A DNA stretch of 64,000 nucleotides from Nemophila menziesii (taxonomy: Eukaryota > Streptophyta > Magnoliopsida > Boraginales > Hydrophyllaceae): NCBI GenBank assembly GCA_029959085.1, contig JARWIR010000003.1, forward strand, positions 23,389,505-23,453,504, given 5' to 3'. Position numbers and translations under genes: made by a program. Positions 11,943-23,908 of the stretch are shown piece by piece. Below the pieces are notes generated by a model. That model searched no databases, was not told the DNA's origin, and saw nothing but the letters and a program-made list of their open reading frames with translations. Numbering within the stretch: position 1 is the first letter of the stretch; each line of letters starts with the position of its first letter.

Positions 11943-11945
<3 letters not shown>
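11265..11945 (+). repeat. Four diverged copies of a ~45-70-bp motif
   Basis: A motif of the form GATCTTAATGRT..GGGGCCAGAAATGGTC.TG.CCACCACTT recurs near 11268, 11402, 11560 and 11899. Two copies continue into TCTGGACCGT(T/A)GAT. The spacing is irregular (134-340 bp) with AT-rich sequence between. GGACCGT(T)GGAT-like phrases are common in plant Helitrons and MITEs, but I see no element ends here. Confidence 0.6.
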
Positions 11946-12024
<79 letters not shown>

Positions 12025-12025
12025 G
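11944..12025. repeat. (TA)n-(TG)n compound microsatellite
   Basis: An uninterrupted TA run from about 11945 to 12007 passes into a TG run to about 12024. ORFs across it with repeating YI or HT residues are artefacts of the repeat. Confidence 0.97.
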
Positions 12026-13204
12026 GTAAAGGGTTGTTGTTGTGTGTTTGTATTTGTTTGTTAGGGATGAGAAAGAAAATGGCGTAACCAAGTTTGGGCC
12101 AAACCCATTCCTAAACCGACCAAAAAGTAACTACTTTTTAGTCTTAGTTCATTTATAGGGTCGACCCAAGCTTGCTAGCAACTAGCAACCCAACCACTCA
12201 ATACAACAGGAAGGGTTAATAATTTTAGTCCAAAGCTTTGGTTTTAGCCGACAAATCCGACCCTGATAAGACAATATTCCCTTAGCTTGCTAACTCAGCA
12301 TGCTCAACTTTCATCAGAAATTAGTCAACCACCATGACAAAAACAGAATAACAACCATGCCAAATAGGTGAAGTAGATCGGCCAAGCCAACCACTTAGCT
12401 AACTTATACCTCAGTCAACCCGAGTCATCCTACAATGCATACCCACCCTTGGTCATACCGAGCTCAGATGGTGGGGGAATCTCATCGAATGCATACATGA
12501 GAGTCGATGATAGGGTCCCGCCTAGGAAACATAGTCATGCAGATATTTAGACGCAGTTAGATGGTTGTCGATTGTGTTTTCAGGGAAACACAAGGATTTC
12601 GGTTGACCTTAAATTTTTTTAACAAATTTAACAAATTTTAAGAAAATCTCTAATCAAATTCCCTAAACATATAAACATTAATCCATAATATAATCATATA
12701 AACAACTCTTAAATAATACAAATCAATTGTTCTCTAATCATTTAAACCCTAATTTACAAAAAATAAAAATAATTTCTATAATTAAAAATCACAAATCACA
12801 TAATCAAGATGTTATGAACTCAATTCTGGTTTCAAACTACCTAATACTATATATATATATCTGGTTTAATAAAAAACACAATACAATCACAAAATTTTTC
12901 AATAAAAAAATTAAATAGCAAAAGTAGGACAAAAATTGCACCTTATACGTAGGAAATGTGGCTGTGATGTTGAAGAAGCCATTCCAAGTAATGGGAATCC
13001 TAAAAAACAAATAAAAAAATGATTAGAATAATAATAGGTAAAAAAATTGATAAAAACTGATATTTGGAATGGAATATACCTTGTATTGATTGTTATGGGC
13101 TTGAATCTTGCTTGGATTTGGCTCGGAAATGGAGTGGAATTGATTTGGATCGGAAATGGAATGATTTAGATGTGTTGGAAGTCACGGTAGGGTTTTATAG
13201 AAAT
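12026..13204. other. No recognisable gene
   Basis: AT-rich noncoding DNA. The stretch just before 13205 (about 13080-13200) resembles the inner flank of the right CACTA end (16090-16230) in word content such as ATGATTTAGA and AGGGTTTTA, so it may be CACTA-derived. No coding motif is seen. Confidence 0.4.
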
Positions 13205-13590
13205 ATTTAGTTAGCGACGACAAAAGTAGTCGCTAAGTTGTTAATTTTCGTCGACAATTTTGCCACACGTCACGAAATGTACACACAACATTTGCGTGTC
13301 CACAGCTAGCGACGACACGCGTCGTTGCTATTTTTACACGTCGTCGCGAATACGAATGGGCGGGAATTCTTACCGCCCAAATTGACCAATCGGAAATTTT
13401 TGTGTTGTTAGCGATGACTAAAGTCGTAGCTAAGTTGTCAAAGGTCGTCGCTAACAAGTTAGCGACGAGTTCTTGAGTATGAACTCGTCGCTATCTCTTA
13501 GCGACGAGTTCTTGAGTTTAAAGATCGTCGGTAGCTATTACCGACAGGTTCTTAGCCTAAATGTCGTCCCTAATATGTAGAATTCGTCGC
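13205..13590. repeat. CACTA subterminal repeat array (left)
   Basis: More than ten copies of AGCGACGA, GTCGCTAA and close variants occur in both orientations, often as inverted pairs. In plant CACTA elements such subterminal motifs serve as transposase-binding sites; that role is inferred here from the family. Confidence 0.8.
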
Positions 13591-14542
13591 TAAGTAAGTT
13601 TATGTTGATATTTTTTAAATCTTCTATTTCTTTAAAAATATACTTATTTATTACATCTTAAATTTAAAAAAACACAATTAAACATAAAAATTAATCGACA
13701 AATAACATTTTAACAACATTGTAACGACCTTAAAATTAAAGTCAAATCCATTTTAGGAAAAATTAAAAAATGAAACATAAAAAGCTTAAAAATCAAATAT
13801 CTAATCAGTTTCGTATCCGCTAGTGTCTGTAGGCTCCTCATCACTATCAATCGTAATACGTTCCTCATCTCTGTACTCCTCTCATGTGTCATCTAACATC
13901 TCCTCATCTTCATCAAAAACTAAGTCAGCATGCAAATGACTGATGAGTGTCTCCGTGTCAAACACGATCTCTTCATTAGTAGCCAAGTTTAGTCGCGAGA
14001 ATTCTGTCTCCGTGTTCCCCAACGGAATCGTGATACGCGAATTATTAGTAGATAATGACTCCCCATAACTCGGGGCTCCACCCGTAACGATCGTTGATTT
14101 CCTAAACGGCTTTCCATCCTTTCTTTGTTTTCCTTGTATTGATAATGTAAAACACTTTTTTGGCTTGTGTTGCTAAAATGTACGGTTCTATCTCCTGCCA
14201 AAAAGAAGATGTGTTGATGAAGGTTACACTGTGTTCTTTCCTTACCTTTGATGTATTATACTACCAAACGAATAACACAACAGAATAACCATCATTGAAT
14301 GTTACCTCTACAATTTTCACTAACTCATCGTAAAAAGGGGTCTCATTATACATGGCAGATACTCCGTAATCTTGAGTCACTCTTTTTTCTCCGTTTGCTC
14401 TAGTAACCCATTATGACACCATTCACTATACATGAATCGTATGTATGGACCGGACCATAAGACATGCTCGCCAAGGACACCATCTCAGGTGTAATGACTG
14501 TATCACCAGCCACGTGCATTGCATGATCGAGCAAACGTATTA

Positions 14543-14798
14543 CTCCCTCCGTTTCAAAATGTTTGTCCACTTTGTTTTTCACACGAATTAAGAAAATTAA
14601 TGATTACAATCCCTATTACAAAATTACCCTTCATAAAGTGTCTTGATATCTTAAATGTTTATTGGAAATATAAATTTTAATTTTTTAATAGGGGTAGTAA
14701 TGGAAAAAATTGGGAAAAAGTGTCTTGAAATCCTAAGTGGACAAACATTTTGAAACACTAATTTTAGTAAGTGGACAAACATTTTGAAACTGAGGGAG
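14543..14798. mobile_element. Stowaway (Tc1/mariner) MITE, 256 bp
   Basis: The element begins CTCCCTCCGTTTCAAAATG and ends with the matching inverted sequence CATTTTGAAACTGAGGGAG. It is flanked by TA dinucleotides (14541-14542 and 14799-14800), the standard Stowaway target. The terminal inverted repeat extends through GTTTGTCCACTT. A copy of the terminal segment GTGGACAAACATTTTGAAAC is also duplicated just inside the right end (about 14738-14757). It has no coding capacity. It sits inside the CACTA transposase remnant, so it inserted after or during that element's decay. Confidence 0.9.
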
Positions 14799-14821
14799 TA
14801 AGAGTTAAGTAATTGTGTATT

Positions 14822-15031
14822 AAGAAAGTTTCCAAATAAGGAAAGTTTAACCGAATAAGAAAACTTTCCAATAAGGAAAGTCTCCAAATAATGAAAGTTT
14901 CTTTAAATGGAAAGTATCCAAATAAGGAAAGTCTCCTAATAATGAAAGTTTCCTTAAATGGAAAGTCTCCAAATAAGGAAATTTTCCTTAAACGGAAAGT
15001 CTCCAAATAAGGAAAGTCTCCAAATAATGAA
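14822..15031. repeat. Minisatellite, GGAAAGTCTCCAAATAA units
   Basis: About twelve imperfect units of 16-18 bp, built on GGAAAGT(C/T)TCC(A)AATAA, lie between the Stowaway MITE and the next transposase segment. They interrupt the reading frame of the CACTA remnant. Alternating unit variants suggest a higher-order period of about 48 bp. Confidence 0.85.
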
Positions 15032-16284
15032 AGATTCCAACTTAATGTACATGTCACGTACCCTTTCAAAAAACCACCCCTTAAACGTTTGTCGGTGCAT
15101 CTCTTCTATTGCTTTAGCAGTTCCCGATAGCGTGGATTTGTGTTCTCTAAATTGTAAAATAATAATAAAAAAAAAATATGTGCGAATAAATTTTTAAACA
15201 TAAATTAAGGTTACTTACGTCATGTATGTTTCGATTTTGTCGCAATTATGTAGAATGTACCAGTTGATTTGATCCTTCTCTCTACGTGGTAAATGACCAA
15301 AATCTTTTTTACCAACTGGAGTACACTGACTCTTAAAAACGGATAGCTCTTTCAGTTTGGGCAGTGGGTCATTGTATCTACTCGGATCATTGAACTTTGT
15401 CTTTTCTTCTCAAAGATACCGTGATATGAATGTCAACGTCTCTTTGACCACATAACCCTCAGTGATTGAACCCTCTGACCTAACAAGGTTCAAATATACT
15501 CTTATAACTTTTGTAAATACCTTTCAAATGGATACATCAACCGCATTTGAATGGGATCCCCTAATAATGCTCCATCGTATAAGTGTATCACCAAGTAGAT
15601 CATTATATCAAAAAAACGGGAGGTAAAATCAATTCTAGTTTCCACATCACTTCAACCACTCCCGCCTTACCAGATTCCAACTTTTTCCTACTCAAATTCT
15701 TGTTACAAATGACTTTAAACACGTTAGCCAACCCAATAATCGCATCGCTAATTGATTTATCCTCTATAAGCTCGGGTAAACTAGCCACGAAAAGATACTG
15801 CATCATTACGTGACAGTCATGGGATTTCATTCCAATAATCTTACTCGTGTCACTTTGTAAATTATTCCTCAAACTAGACACGGAACCATCGGGAAAATTT
15901 TGTATCTTCAACCAGTCAAGAAATAATTTTCGCTACTTTCCTCGCTTGAGTACCGATTTACCTACTCTTGTTATCAACCACAATTCTTTCCTGATGCCCA
16001 TATCTTTAAGATCCATTCTCGCCTTCACGTTATCTTTGTTGGGTGTAGATTGAATAATTTGAATTTAAAAAAAAAATACCTTGAATTGGTTGAAGAATAT
16101 GTAGACTGACCTTGCCCAACCTCAAATATGGACCCGGGAATGGTGTTAGATGATTTAGAGAATCAAGTAGTAATGATTTGGAAAAATAGGAGTTAGGGTT
16201 TTAAGAGAAAGTGGGAGAAAAAAATAATAATAGAGTATTTTCTGTTCTAAAAAAATGCTTGCATTTTATTTTATGTTTTTTTAG

Positions 16285-16554
16285 TGGCGACCTTTGTTTC
16301 GTCGCTAGTAACCAAAGACATTTAGCGATGACATTTTTAGTAAATAAATTAAGCAAATAAAATAACAATATTAGCGGCGAAAATTTTATTCTCTAACGAC
16401 GAATGTGCGTCGTCGTTAACAAGAATTATCTTTAGCGACAAATTTTAATTATTTAGCGACGAAAACTACTTGTCGTTACTAACAGTGAAACTTAACGACG
16501 AAACACAGGTCACCGCTAATTCTTTCGTCCCTAAATACCAAATCTATAGTAGTG
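16285..16554. repeat. CACTA subterminal repeat array (right) and terminus
   Basis: Repeated TTAGCGACGA, GTCGCTAGT and diverged variants end at the terminal TAGTAGTG. The motif matches the left array, linking the two ends to one family. Confidence 0.75.
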
Positions 16555-19500
16555 TGAAACTAGGTTTTATTTACATAGAGCTGAGATGGGTGTAGGAAGA
16601 AAAGGACTCTGAGTCAGAGGCATGAGCAAAGCATAGTGGCAGGGTAGTGTTAGAAATATTTGTTCATGTGGGAGTCAATAATTAATTGTTTTTCTTTTAT
16701 TGAAATATGGGTTGGGAAATACTTCTGAAAGCATAAGCTCGGAAGTGATCATTATGTTAGGTTTTGTATTGTGTTTGTTGAAGTCTAGTTAAATAGAAAT
16801 GTAGCCTAATGGGTTATTGTATATCTTAATTAACATGTCCAATAAAACTAACCGAGTGAACTAGGTCCTCTTTCTAACCCTTTGGCATTATACACCTATA
16901 TTACATATCAATATTTTTCTATGACCCAAATTTACTATATATAAAGAACGGTGAAATTGTTCAAACACTCTAAAATTACTTAATTTTTATTTGAAAATTC
17001 ACGTATTCGATCTATATTAACCACATTCTTATAATTCTTTATCGTTGATCTAACTTTTATTTAGCACTTTGAGTTTGATTTTCTGTCAATTGAAAAAAAA
17101 ATTAATATATTTTTGAATACGGATTTACCTATAGTATAAAATACGTGGTTAATAGTGGACTTAAACTAAAAATTTTATAGAGCTTCCATAACAAACGTAT
17201 AATTTTCACTATTTTAATAATTCAATCTGTACGTCGATTCATTTTGTTATTTCTTTATATTTTATATATGTATAACTTTTATTTCCGCATAACCTTGGAA
17301 TGTGTATTATAGTCAAGGAACCTAAGTTTAAAATAGTTTTCAATTTTTTTTTAGCTATAATTGAGAGTCAAACACTCACTCCTTTTCATATATTAATTCC
17401 AAAAGATTATTATGCTCTCTAATTTTTAGAAATCCTATTTACATTTTATTCTAATAAATTTCTTATTTCAACTAATTTATTAATATTTTATTTACTTATG
17501 TTATTTATATATCTAATTTTTAATTTATTACAATTATATTCAAAATTAATAATAAAATTATAATATATTAATTATTATTATTTTAATTTTAATTCTTAAT
17601 ATTCTTTTATAACAAAATTATATTACTAAGTTATGAAATATATATCTAGTGTTAATAATAAATTAATGTATTGTTATCCTATTTAAAAATATAGATAAAA
17701 TATAGATATTATATATTTAGAATAAAATAAAAAAATGTAACTAAAATGGATTAGGACTCAATAGATGTGGCTAGAAAGGTGGACCAAAAAAAAAAAAGAT
17801 GTGGCTAGAAAAAAATTAAAAATTGAGAACTCAATAATTGGGTTCTTCACAATAGAAAGGCTTTTAGAGTGTGAACTTATTCAGTTAGAATTGAGAGTCC
17901 ATTGAACTTAGCCTAAACTTTTCAAACTAATACAAAATTTACTTAAAAACTTAGTGTGTTTTTTTCTAAATGTATAATTTTAGATAAAAAATTAAAATAA
18001 GCTAAATTAACTGAAGTTTATTTAAATTTTAAACTCAAAACTTCATTTAATAATATTTTTATTAAAACTAATTACAAATTAAAAGAAAATTTGGAACTAT
18101 TTTTAATCCACTTTCATCCTAATATATATAAAAAAAATTCGCATAGTCGACTCTAGATCCCTAATTATTATATATTAGCCTATGTTATTAATATAATTTT
18201 TTTTGTTTTTTTTTTCCACAAATAACCATAAAAAAATGTGAGAGCATTACTCTCAACCTTCATGTATAAGTTTATTTGATTCAAATTTTCTAAGCTGGAC
18301 AATGATTTAGTAGCCCTCCTTGAAAATCCTATAAACGTTCTATGAGGCTATATAATCTTGTTGACCAAAAAATATCTACTAGCTTAATTTTTTTTTTTTT
18401 TGGAATGCTTATATAGGTTTAATGCAAAAATAATAAACTTTTCCTTAAAAGGTTTATTAATTCTTTTCTATCTTTTTCTTTTCGGACATCAATTCTTTTT
18501 CTTTTCTTTAGTCAATTTCAATTCTTTTCTGTCTGAAACTTTATTTTGATGATATTATGTGTAACCCAGCATGGAAGTTAGGAAGTAGAGATTATTGGTG
18601 AATTAGCGTGCATGTGAGCTAATTGAGTTGTCCTTAACTTGTCTACTTTGAGAAGGAAAGTATGTTTAGTGACTAAAGATGATCAAACATAATAATATTT
18701 CAGATAGGATCCGCAAAGTAGTTTAGAATATAAATTCATTATTAGCGTGCAAATGAAACATAATTTGTTTCTTATATGATAATTGTCTTCACTCATATTA
18801 TACTAAGCACGTAATAGTTTGATGAGTAATGCTAAATATCACCGCTATATTAAACCTCCTCTCCATAGAAAGGAATAAAATTATCGAAAAAAAAAATTAA
18901 CCAAATTTTTCCGATATGGAGGCAATCAAGAAAGCAGCATAAGTGAATATATAACTTAAAAAAAAATAGGTCAATCCAACCAATCTTGCTTGCACAATGG
19001 AAAAGGCCACTGGTTTATCTTCTGTCAAACCCTAATCAATAAATTTACAAAGTCCTTCAAATTATATCTGATTAAATCCAAGTATTGTAGACATTCCTTC
19101 ATTTCCATTCTCAAGCATTTTTTCATTTTTCATCCTAATATTCAATAATAGCTTTCTAGATCTCCTTGTACTTTGCTTCAACATTAACAAACTCTTAGGA
19201 CCAGCATATAATATTCATACCTATATTTTGTCCTATAAATTATAATTAACGTGATCTACCTTTACTTAGGAGCATTAAATAAATTTGTAATTAGGAATAG
19301 ATTAGATTAGTGCCCTATTCAACCCCTCCCACCTCTAGGAAAAACAAACAGGTCTCCCAAGATATGAAAGGTTTTATCATATTCATTCCTACTTTGATGA
19401 AGATAAGCTAGGTGTGTTTAGTTTGAATGGTTCCAAAGCTCCTAGTTCCAATGGATTATCAAGTTTATTTTTCAATCATCACCAGTTTGTGCAATTATAC

Positions 19501-20058
19501 CTATCCCTCTTCACATTTCAGTTGACAGGCTTATTTCTTCCCATTTTCCATAGATCAATATTTTGGGACCAATGAATTAAATACCCAAACTATGTATATT
19601 TTTATTTTATTTATCTTCAAAAACCTATCTACTACTCTTAAGAAAAAAACCACACCTGAAAAATATTGTTTGTCCACTTTCTCCCTCATTGGAAATAATT
19701 GTGATGCCTCACTACTCCCCCACCACCCTCTCACTCTGCTATCTGCACAACCACCACCACCTTACTCCGCCTAACAACACCAAAATGCAGCATCATGACT
19801 CTGCCTTATTATCGCTTCTATTTCCATATATCTTCATAGATGTTCCAGTCGCCTACCACCGACACCCGCGACAAAAATGCAATATATTAATTATAATAAG
19901 ATTAATTAAAATGGTATTAAAGACATGAAATAGGCATTTGCATATAACGGGAAGAAGTATTAAAAGTTTGGTGTTTAGTTGGAACCATGATCCTTCTTTC
20001 ATTGAGTGGACAGAACTGTAGGATATTTGACATGAAATAGTAATAACCCTTGTTTTTT
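16555..20058. other. No recognisable gene
   Basis: Very AT-rich noncoding DNA, extreme around 17400-17720. A GATGTGGCTAGAAA word is duplicated across a poly-A run near 17764-17813. ORFs are short and low in complexity. No TE ends, RNA genes or coding motifs are supported. Confidence 0.5.
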
Positions 20059-20098
20059 GAAGAAGAAGAAGAAGAAGAAGAAGAAGAAGAAGAAGAAA
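20059..20098. repeat. (GAA)13 microsatellite
   Basis: An uninterrupted GAA run of about 40 bases. It lies at the left edge of the LTR-like segment that recurs at 24115-24257. Confidence 0.95.
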
Positions 20099-20700
20099 TT
20101 TATTCTTTTATTCTAACACTAGTTTATTACAATGGAAATTGTTTAATATATATATAGAGAAATGAGTGACCCTTCACTTGACACATTTACAAGCCATGAA
20201 TAGAAAACTAAAACCTTGTATTTTGGACATCGAGTATTAATAGTATAAATTATTCATAATACGTCTCCTTCGATGTCTATCCATTAAAAAGTATGTCTTA
20301 TTAAAACCTTTCGAAGAAAAAATCTGTGGCATACAAACTTGGTCGAAGGAAAAGAACACATATCCATAGAACTAATCTTCGTCAAACACATCCTCGTTAA
20401 AAACTTACCAATAAAACTTAATGGGATAAAAACTTGGACAAAGGAAAAAAAGTACAGTGTATTTACTCGCGCTCTCCCTGAACGAGTAAAAGATCCTTAA
20501 CTTGGCAAATTCCGATATTGTGAACCATTTTCTTGAATGTTGTGGTTGACAATACATTGGTGAGAAACTCACCAATATTTTTACATAATTGTATTTCATG
20601 AATGTCAATGTCTTCATTCTTCTTTAACTCGTGTGTATAGAAAATTAGGTGATATATGTCCTGTTTTGTTGCCTTTGATGTAACCATTTTGAATTCGTGC
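20099..20700 (+). repeat. LTR-like noncoding remnant
   Basis: The first ~160 bases (20099-20263) match 24115-24257 in the same orientation. Shared words include TTATTCT, TCTATTACAATG-like sequence, TTTACAAG(C/T)CATGAATAG, TTTTGGACATC and AGTATAAATTATTCATAATA. Beyond that lie phrases of the type TTAAAACCT..GAAGAAAA and CGAAGGAAAAGA.CAC that recur, diverged, at 20405-20460 and 21400-21455. This pattern is common in plant LTR-retrotransposon LTRs, but no coding region or terminal boundary is visible. Family unknown. Confidence 0.5.
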
Positions 20701-21814
20701 GATGAAATTGATGTCTCCCTATTTTTTTATAAATATTAGACCATATTTGACTTATTTGATAGACTTTTATGCTTATTTCGTCATATTGCACTTTCTCCCC
20801 TTGGAATTAGACTATTTGCGTTTCTGGAGCTTTTATGCGTTAATTTGTTTGTTTTTAGTGCAAAGTTAGTAGGTTTATGATTCTATGGAGAACCACTACA
20901 AGGAGGAGAAGTGAGAAATAAATCTTAGATCGAGTGGAGGATCTAAAGGCAAGAAAAGAATTTCCAAGAACTTAATTAAAGAAGTTGCAGATCTGAAAGG
21001 CTGTTAAAGATTGTTGTTTTGGGGCTAATTAGGAATGGATTTAGCCTTGGACCGTGAAACATGGTTTGATTCCCTATTGAGTTAAGAAGGTTCTCCAAGT
21101 TGAATAAGCCCATTTGGATTTGTTATGCAAAAGTTACAGCCGTTTTACTAAAGTCTGCACACCAGTTACGGGAATTAAAGATGAGCTTGAGCTTTTTATA
21201 ATTTGACCTAATCCTCTTAACCTAAGCCCTAATCAGTTTTTACTAGTATAAATAGACCCTTGATTTTCGTCATTAATAAAACTTTAATCAGCAAATCTTC
21301 TGTATTGTCACTTGAGGGTAGTGAGTGTTAGAAATATCATTTTCTAGATCAAGAAAAAGAAAATATACTTCTTTTGACAATGAATATTTGGCATGACTTG
21401 TTAAAACATTACTAGGAAAACCCAGTGGAGAAAAATATCAGTGAAGGAAAACGAGTACAACACATAAATATCATATCTTCCTCATTATGATATGAATTAT
21501 TAAAAAAATTATTATGAGTATCCTTTCATAATTCAGAGACTTGTCTCTTGTGCTTTAAATTTCTTCTGGTACTTCTTGATCTTCTAGAACTTAAAATTTA
21601 GACGCTCTAACTACTTCTGAAACCTATTGTACTTTAGACACTTGTTGTGCATCAAATAACTTTCGTGCTTTGAGCACCTAATTGTGTTCGTCAAGAACTT
21701 TGATATCCATCTAACCATCACTACATTGTATCAATAATATAAGAATGAGTACAACTCCCCATAATTAATTATAGTTTCATAAAGGAACTTTCATGATCCA
21801 AGTAGCATTCCCCA
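20701..21814. other. No recognisable gene
   Basis: Noncoding. A phrase of the type AAACCCAGTGGAG..AGTGAAGGAAAACGAGTACA near 21415-21455 resembles LTR-like phrases further left. The rest shows nothing I can assign. Confidence 0.4.
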
Positions 21815-22032
21815 AATAGATTAAATGATTAATATATTTTCATTTTAATATAGTGCTTGAAACAAATAATAAGGATCCTAAACCGCAAAGTGGTAATATA
21901 TGTCGATAGTGATTTTAATAAATGCTACTTGCATTCACTATCGACATATATTACCACGTTGCGGTGTAGGATCCTTATTATTTGTTTCAAGCACTATATT
22001 AAAATGAAAATATATTAATCACTTAATCTATT
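21815..22032. repeat. Long near-perfect inverted repeat (98-bp arms, 22-nt loop)
   Basis: Bases 21815-21912 are complementary to 21935-22032 with three mismatches in 98 positions, leaving a 22-base loop (21913-21934). A transcript would fold into a long hairpin. The arms contain CTTGAAACAAATAATAAGGA and no ORF. No flanking target duplication is obvious. It may be a foldback-type TE fragment, a recent inverted duplication, or a precursor of small RNAs. Confidence 0.95.
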
Positions 22033-22873
22033 TTCACAGTACTATATAATTTCAATAGAAAAATAATCTACATAACTTTCCTCGCATTCAGGTGTCGTGG
22101 ATTCTTCAATGACCATTACTTTCGTTAAGAGTTATTCATGTACCAACATTAGTTGGCTCAATAATTCCTTCCATACTACGTGGATATGCACATTCCATAA
22201 ATTGTATCAATTTTTCATTTACTCATGAGTTTTCATTCTTCATGGCATGGCATATTTTGAACTGACATGCTTACCACACTGCATGTGTTGGTTTCATGCA
22301 TTACATATCTACCACGTTTCATGCAATGTTTAGATGCATTACATATCGCCCACTTTTTATGTGTTGGTTGGATGTGTTAGCTGGAATATTTATTATATGT
22401 CCATCTAGGACAATAATCTATGTTGGTGTGTTTACAGCAGATGGGATTTCACAGTATTATCTACATCTATGAATACATTTTGTATATTATTTGCAATATT
22501 TTGCAAATAAATCGTCTTTTGAACTTCAACTTTTAATTATTTAGTTCGTTGATAGATATGAGACAATAAATTCTATTCTACTATTTGTCACACAACTTCG
22601 GGTTGCGTAGACTCTCAAGTAATAAGGGTAAATCATCTTTTTTCAGTGACACTCTGCAAAGCGAGTTTTAAGATATTTGCTCATTCGAAAACCTCAATTA
22701 ATTAATACTACATGAACTTGTACTAATGTTTTCTTCTGCCCAATTTACTAACAAATGATTATTTGACTAAATGGTAAGAATTTGAACTTTTAGGAGGGAG
22801 GTTGCTTGTTCAAAGCCTTTATATAGAACTCTTCACAAATTGTTAAAATAATGATACACTATAAAAAGAATTA
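22033..22873. other. No recognisable gene
   Basis: AT-rich noncoding DNA with LTR-like word content (for example CACAACTTCGGGTTGCGTAG near 22589). No coding region. Confidence 0.4.
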
Positions 22874-23101
22874 GGTGTCGTTTATATTTTACATGATAAG
22901 TATTTAATTCTAAATGAACAGCTGAATATAACTTATTCCGTTTAGAGACAATGTCTAAATGAATCTAACTTAGCTTAAATCTTAATGAAACGAACCAATT
23001 AAGAGGCATTCAAATCTGAATTGGTCAGGTTAAAAAGTGTCTTATTGATTCAATGTCTTAATGAACCTATTAAGATCTCATGAAGTCCAAACAAACACCT
23101 C
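22874..23101. mobile_element. Tourist-like (PIF/Harbinger) MITE, copy 1 (228 bp)
   Basis: The element starts GGTGTCGTTT and ends AAACAAACACCTC, flanked by TTA on both sides (22871-22873 and 23102-23104). A TWA duplication is the PIF/Harbinger hallmark. It is collinear, in opposite orientation, with the element at 29112-29343. Shared internal words include GAACAGCTGA, ATTCAGATCTGAATTGG-like sequence and TTAATGAACC. No coding capacity. Confidence 0.85.
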
Positions 23102-23517
23102 TTAGTTTTCCAAACTCGTGTCCCTTAATTTTACGTCATTTTATGAATAAAATTATTTTCTTACTAAAATAATTCTCCAACATTCAAGAAATATTAATCT
23201 AATGATATGAAAAATGTATCAACGAAATTTCAGTTCATAACATTTCTTCACGAGTATTGTATATGAACAAACTTTAAGTTCGTGACAATTATCTATTAAT
23301 ATTTACATCAAGGAACCTCGGGTTCATGAATATTTGTAAGCATATTTACATCGTCATGATCTTACAATGATAGTGATAAAATCGTACCAATATGTTAGCA
23401 TAATCTTTTAGTGATATATTAATTAATTTTCTCTACAATGCCTTTAAAATTTAATCTAGGGTTCAAGTCTTTACAAATCCATAAAGGTTTTGAACCTTTA
23501 AACTTTGGCCAATACTT
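23102..23517. other. No recognisable gene
   Basis: AT-rich noncoding DNA between the Tourist MITE and the degenerate tandem array. Nothing assigned. Confidence 0.4.
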
Positions 23518-23835
23518 CGTGCATATAAATTGTGTTCTAGAGTTTAGGCCTATAAAATTTGTTGTATCCTTCCAACATACAAAATTCGATAGGTTTCAGA
23601 CCAATAAAATTTGTCTTATACTTATGGCATATAAAATTTATTGTAGAATTCATGCCTATAAAAATTTGTTATATGCTTTAAGTATATAAAATTCGTGATT
23701 TTGTGCCTATAAAATCTGATATATGCTTCCATCATATAAACTACGTTGTACGCTTTGAGCCTATAATTGTTTGTATATAACTTTAGCATATAGAATTCGT
23801 TGTAGGCTTCGCACTTATAATTATTTTGTGAAGGT
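23518..23835 (+). repeat. Degenerate tandem array, CCTATAAAATTTGTT units
   Basis: About six imperfect units of ~54 bp, each made of two similar ~27-bp halves. One half is built on GCCTATAAAATTTGTT and the other on GCATATAAAATTCGTTGTA. Units are too diverged for a recent satellite. It lies inside the LTR-like region and may be an LTR subrepeat. Confidence 0.7.
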
Positions 23836-23839
23836 ACTT

Positions 23840-23841
<2 letters not shown>

Positions 23842-23906
<65 letters not shown>
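23842..23906. repeat. (AT)n microsatellite
   Basis: An uninterrupted AT run of about 65 bases. Confidence 0.97.

Positions 23907-23908
<2 letters not shown>

Larger units (their letters stand above)
13800..16045 (-). pseudogene. TNP2-like CACTA transposase, C-terminal remnant
   Basis: Reading the minus strand from about 16045, decayed frames show the pre-DUF4218 segment (ARMDLKDMGIRKELW), then DUF4218 at 15911-15603 with the hallmark KSHDCHVMMQ and KLELILPPVF. Further DUF4218-like sequence continues to about 15350 (GDPIQMRLMYPFERYL). A linker at about 15060-15140 is followed by DUF4216 at about 14600-13990, including YDSCIVNGV, FWQEIEPYILATQAKKVF and an acidic C-terminal tail ending near 13805. 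The transposase core that carries the DDE residues is absent. The gene is broken by stops, by a Stowaway MITE at 14543-14798 and by a minisatellite at 14822-15031. The family call is firm, and it cannot encode an active enzyme. Confidence 0.82.
13205..16554 (-). mobile_element. Internally deleted CACTA (En/Spm-type) element
   Basis: The right end closes with TATAGTAGTG at 16545-16554, the reverse complement of a CACTACTATA terminus. Both ends carry subterminal arrays of (T)TAGCGACGA and its complement (13205-13590 and 16285-16554), a structure typical of plant CACTA elements. Between them, on the minus strand, is the C-terminal half of a TNP2-like transposase. The N-terminal catalytic half is missing, so the element could not transpose on its own. 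I found no clean left CACTA terminus and no matching 3-bp target duplication, so the left boundary is approximate. Confidence 0.75.

Noticed and set aside
11884..12091. ORFs across the TA/TG run
   Set aside because: Microsatellite translation only.
13150..13215. A left CACTA terminus near CACGGTAGGGTTTTATAGA
   Set aside because: It only loosely resembles CACTACTATAGA and no 3-bp duplication matches TGA at the right end, so I left the left boundary approximate.
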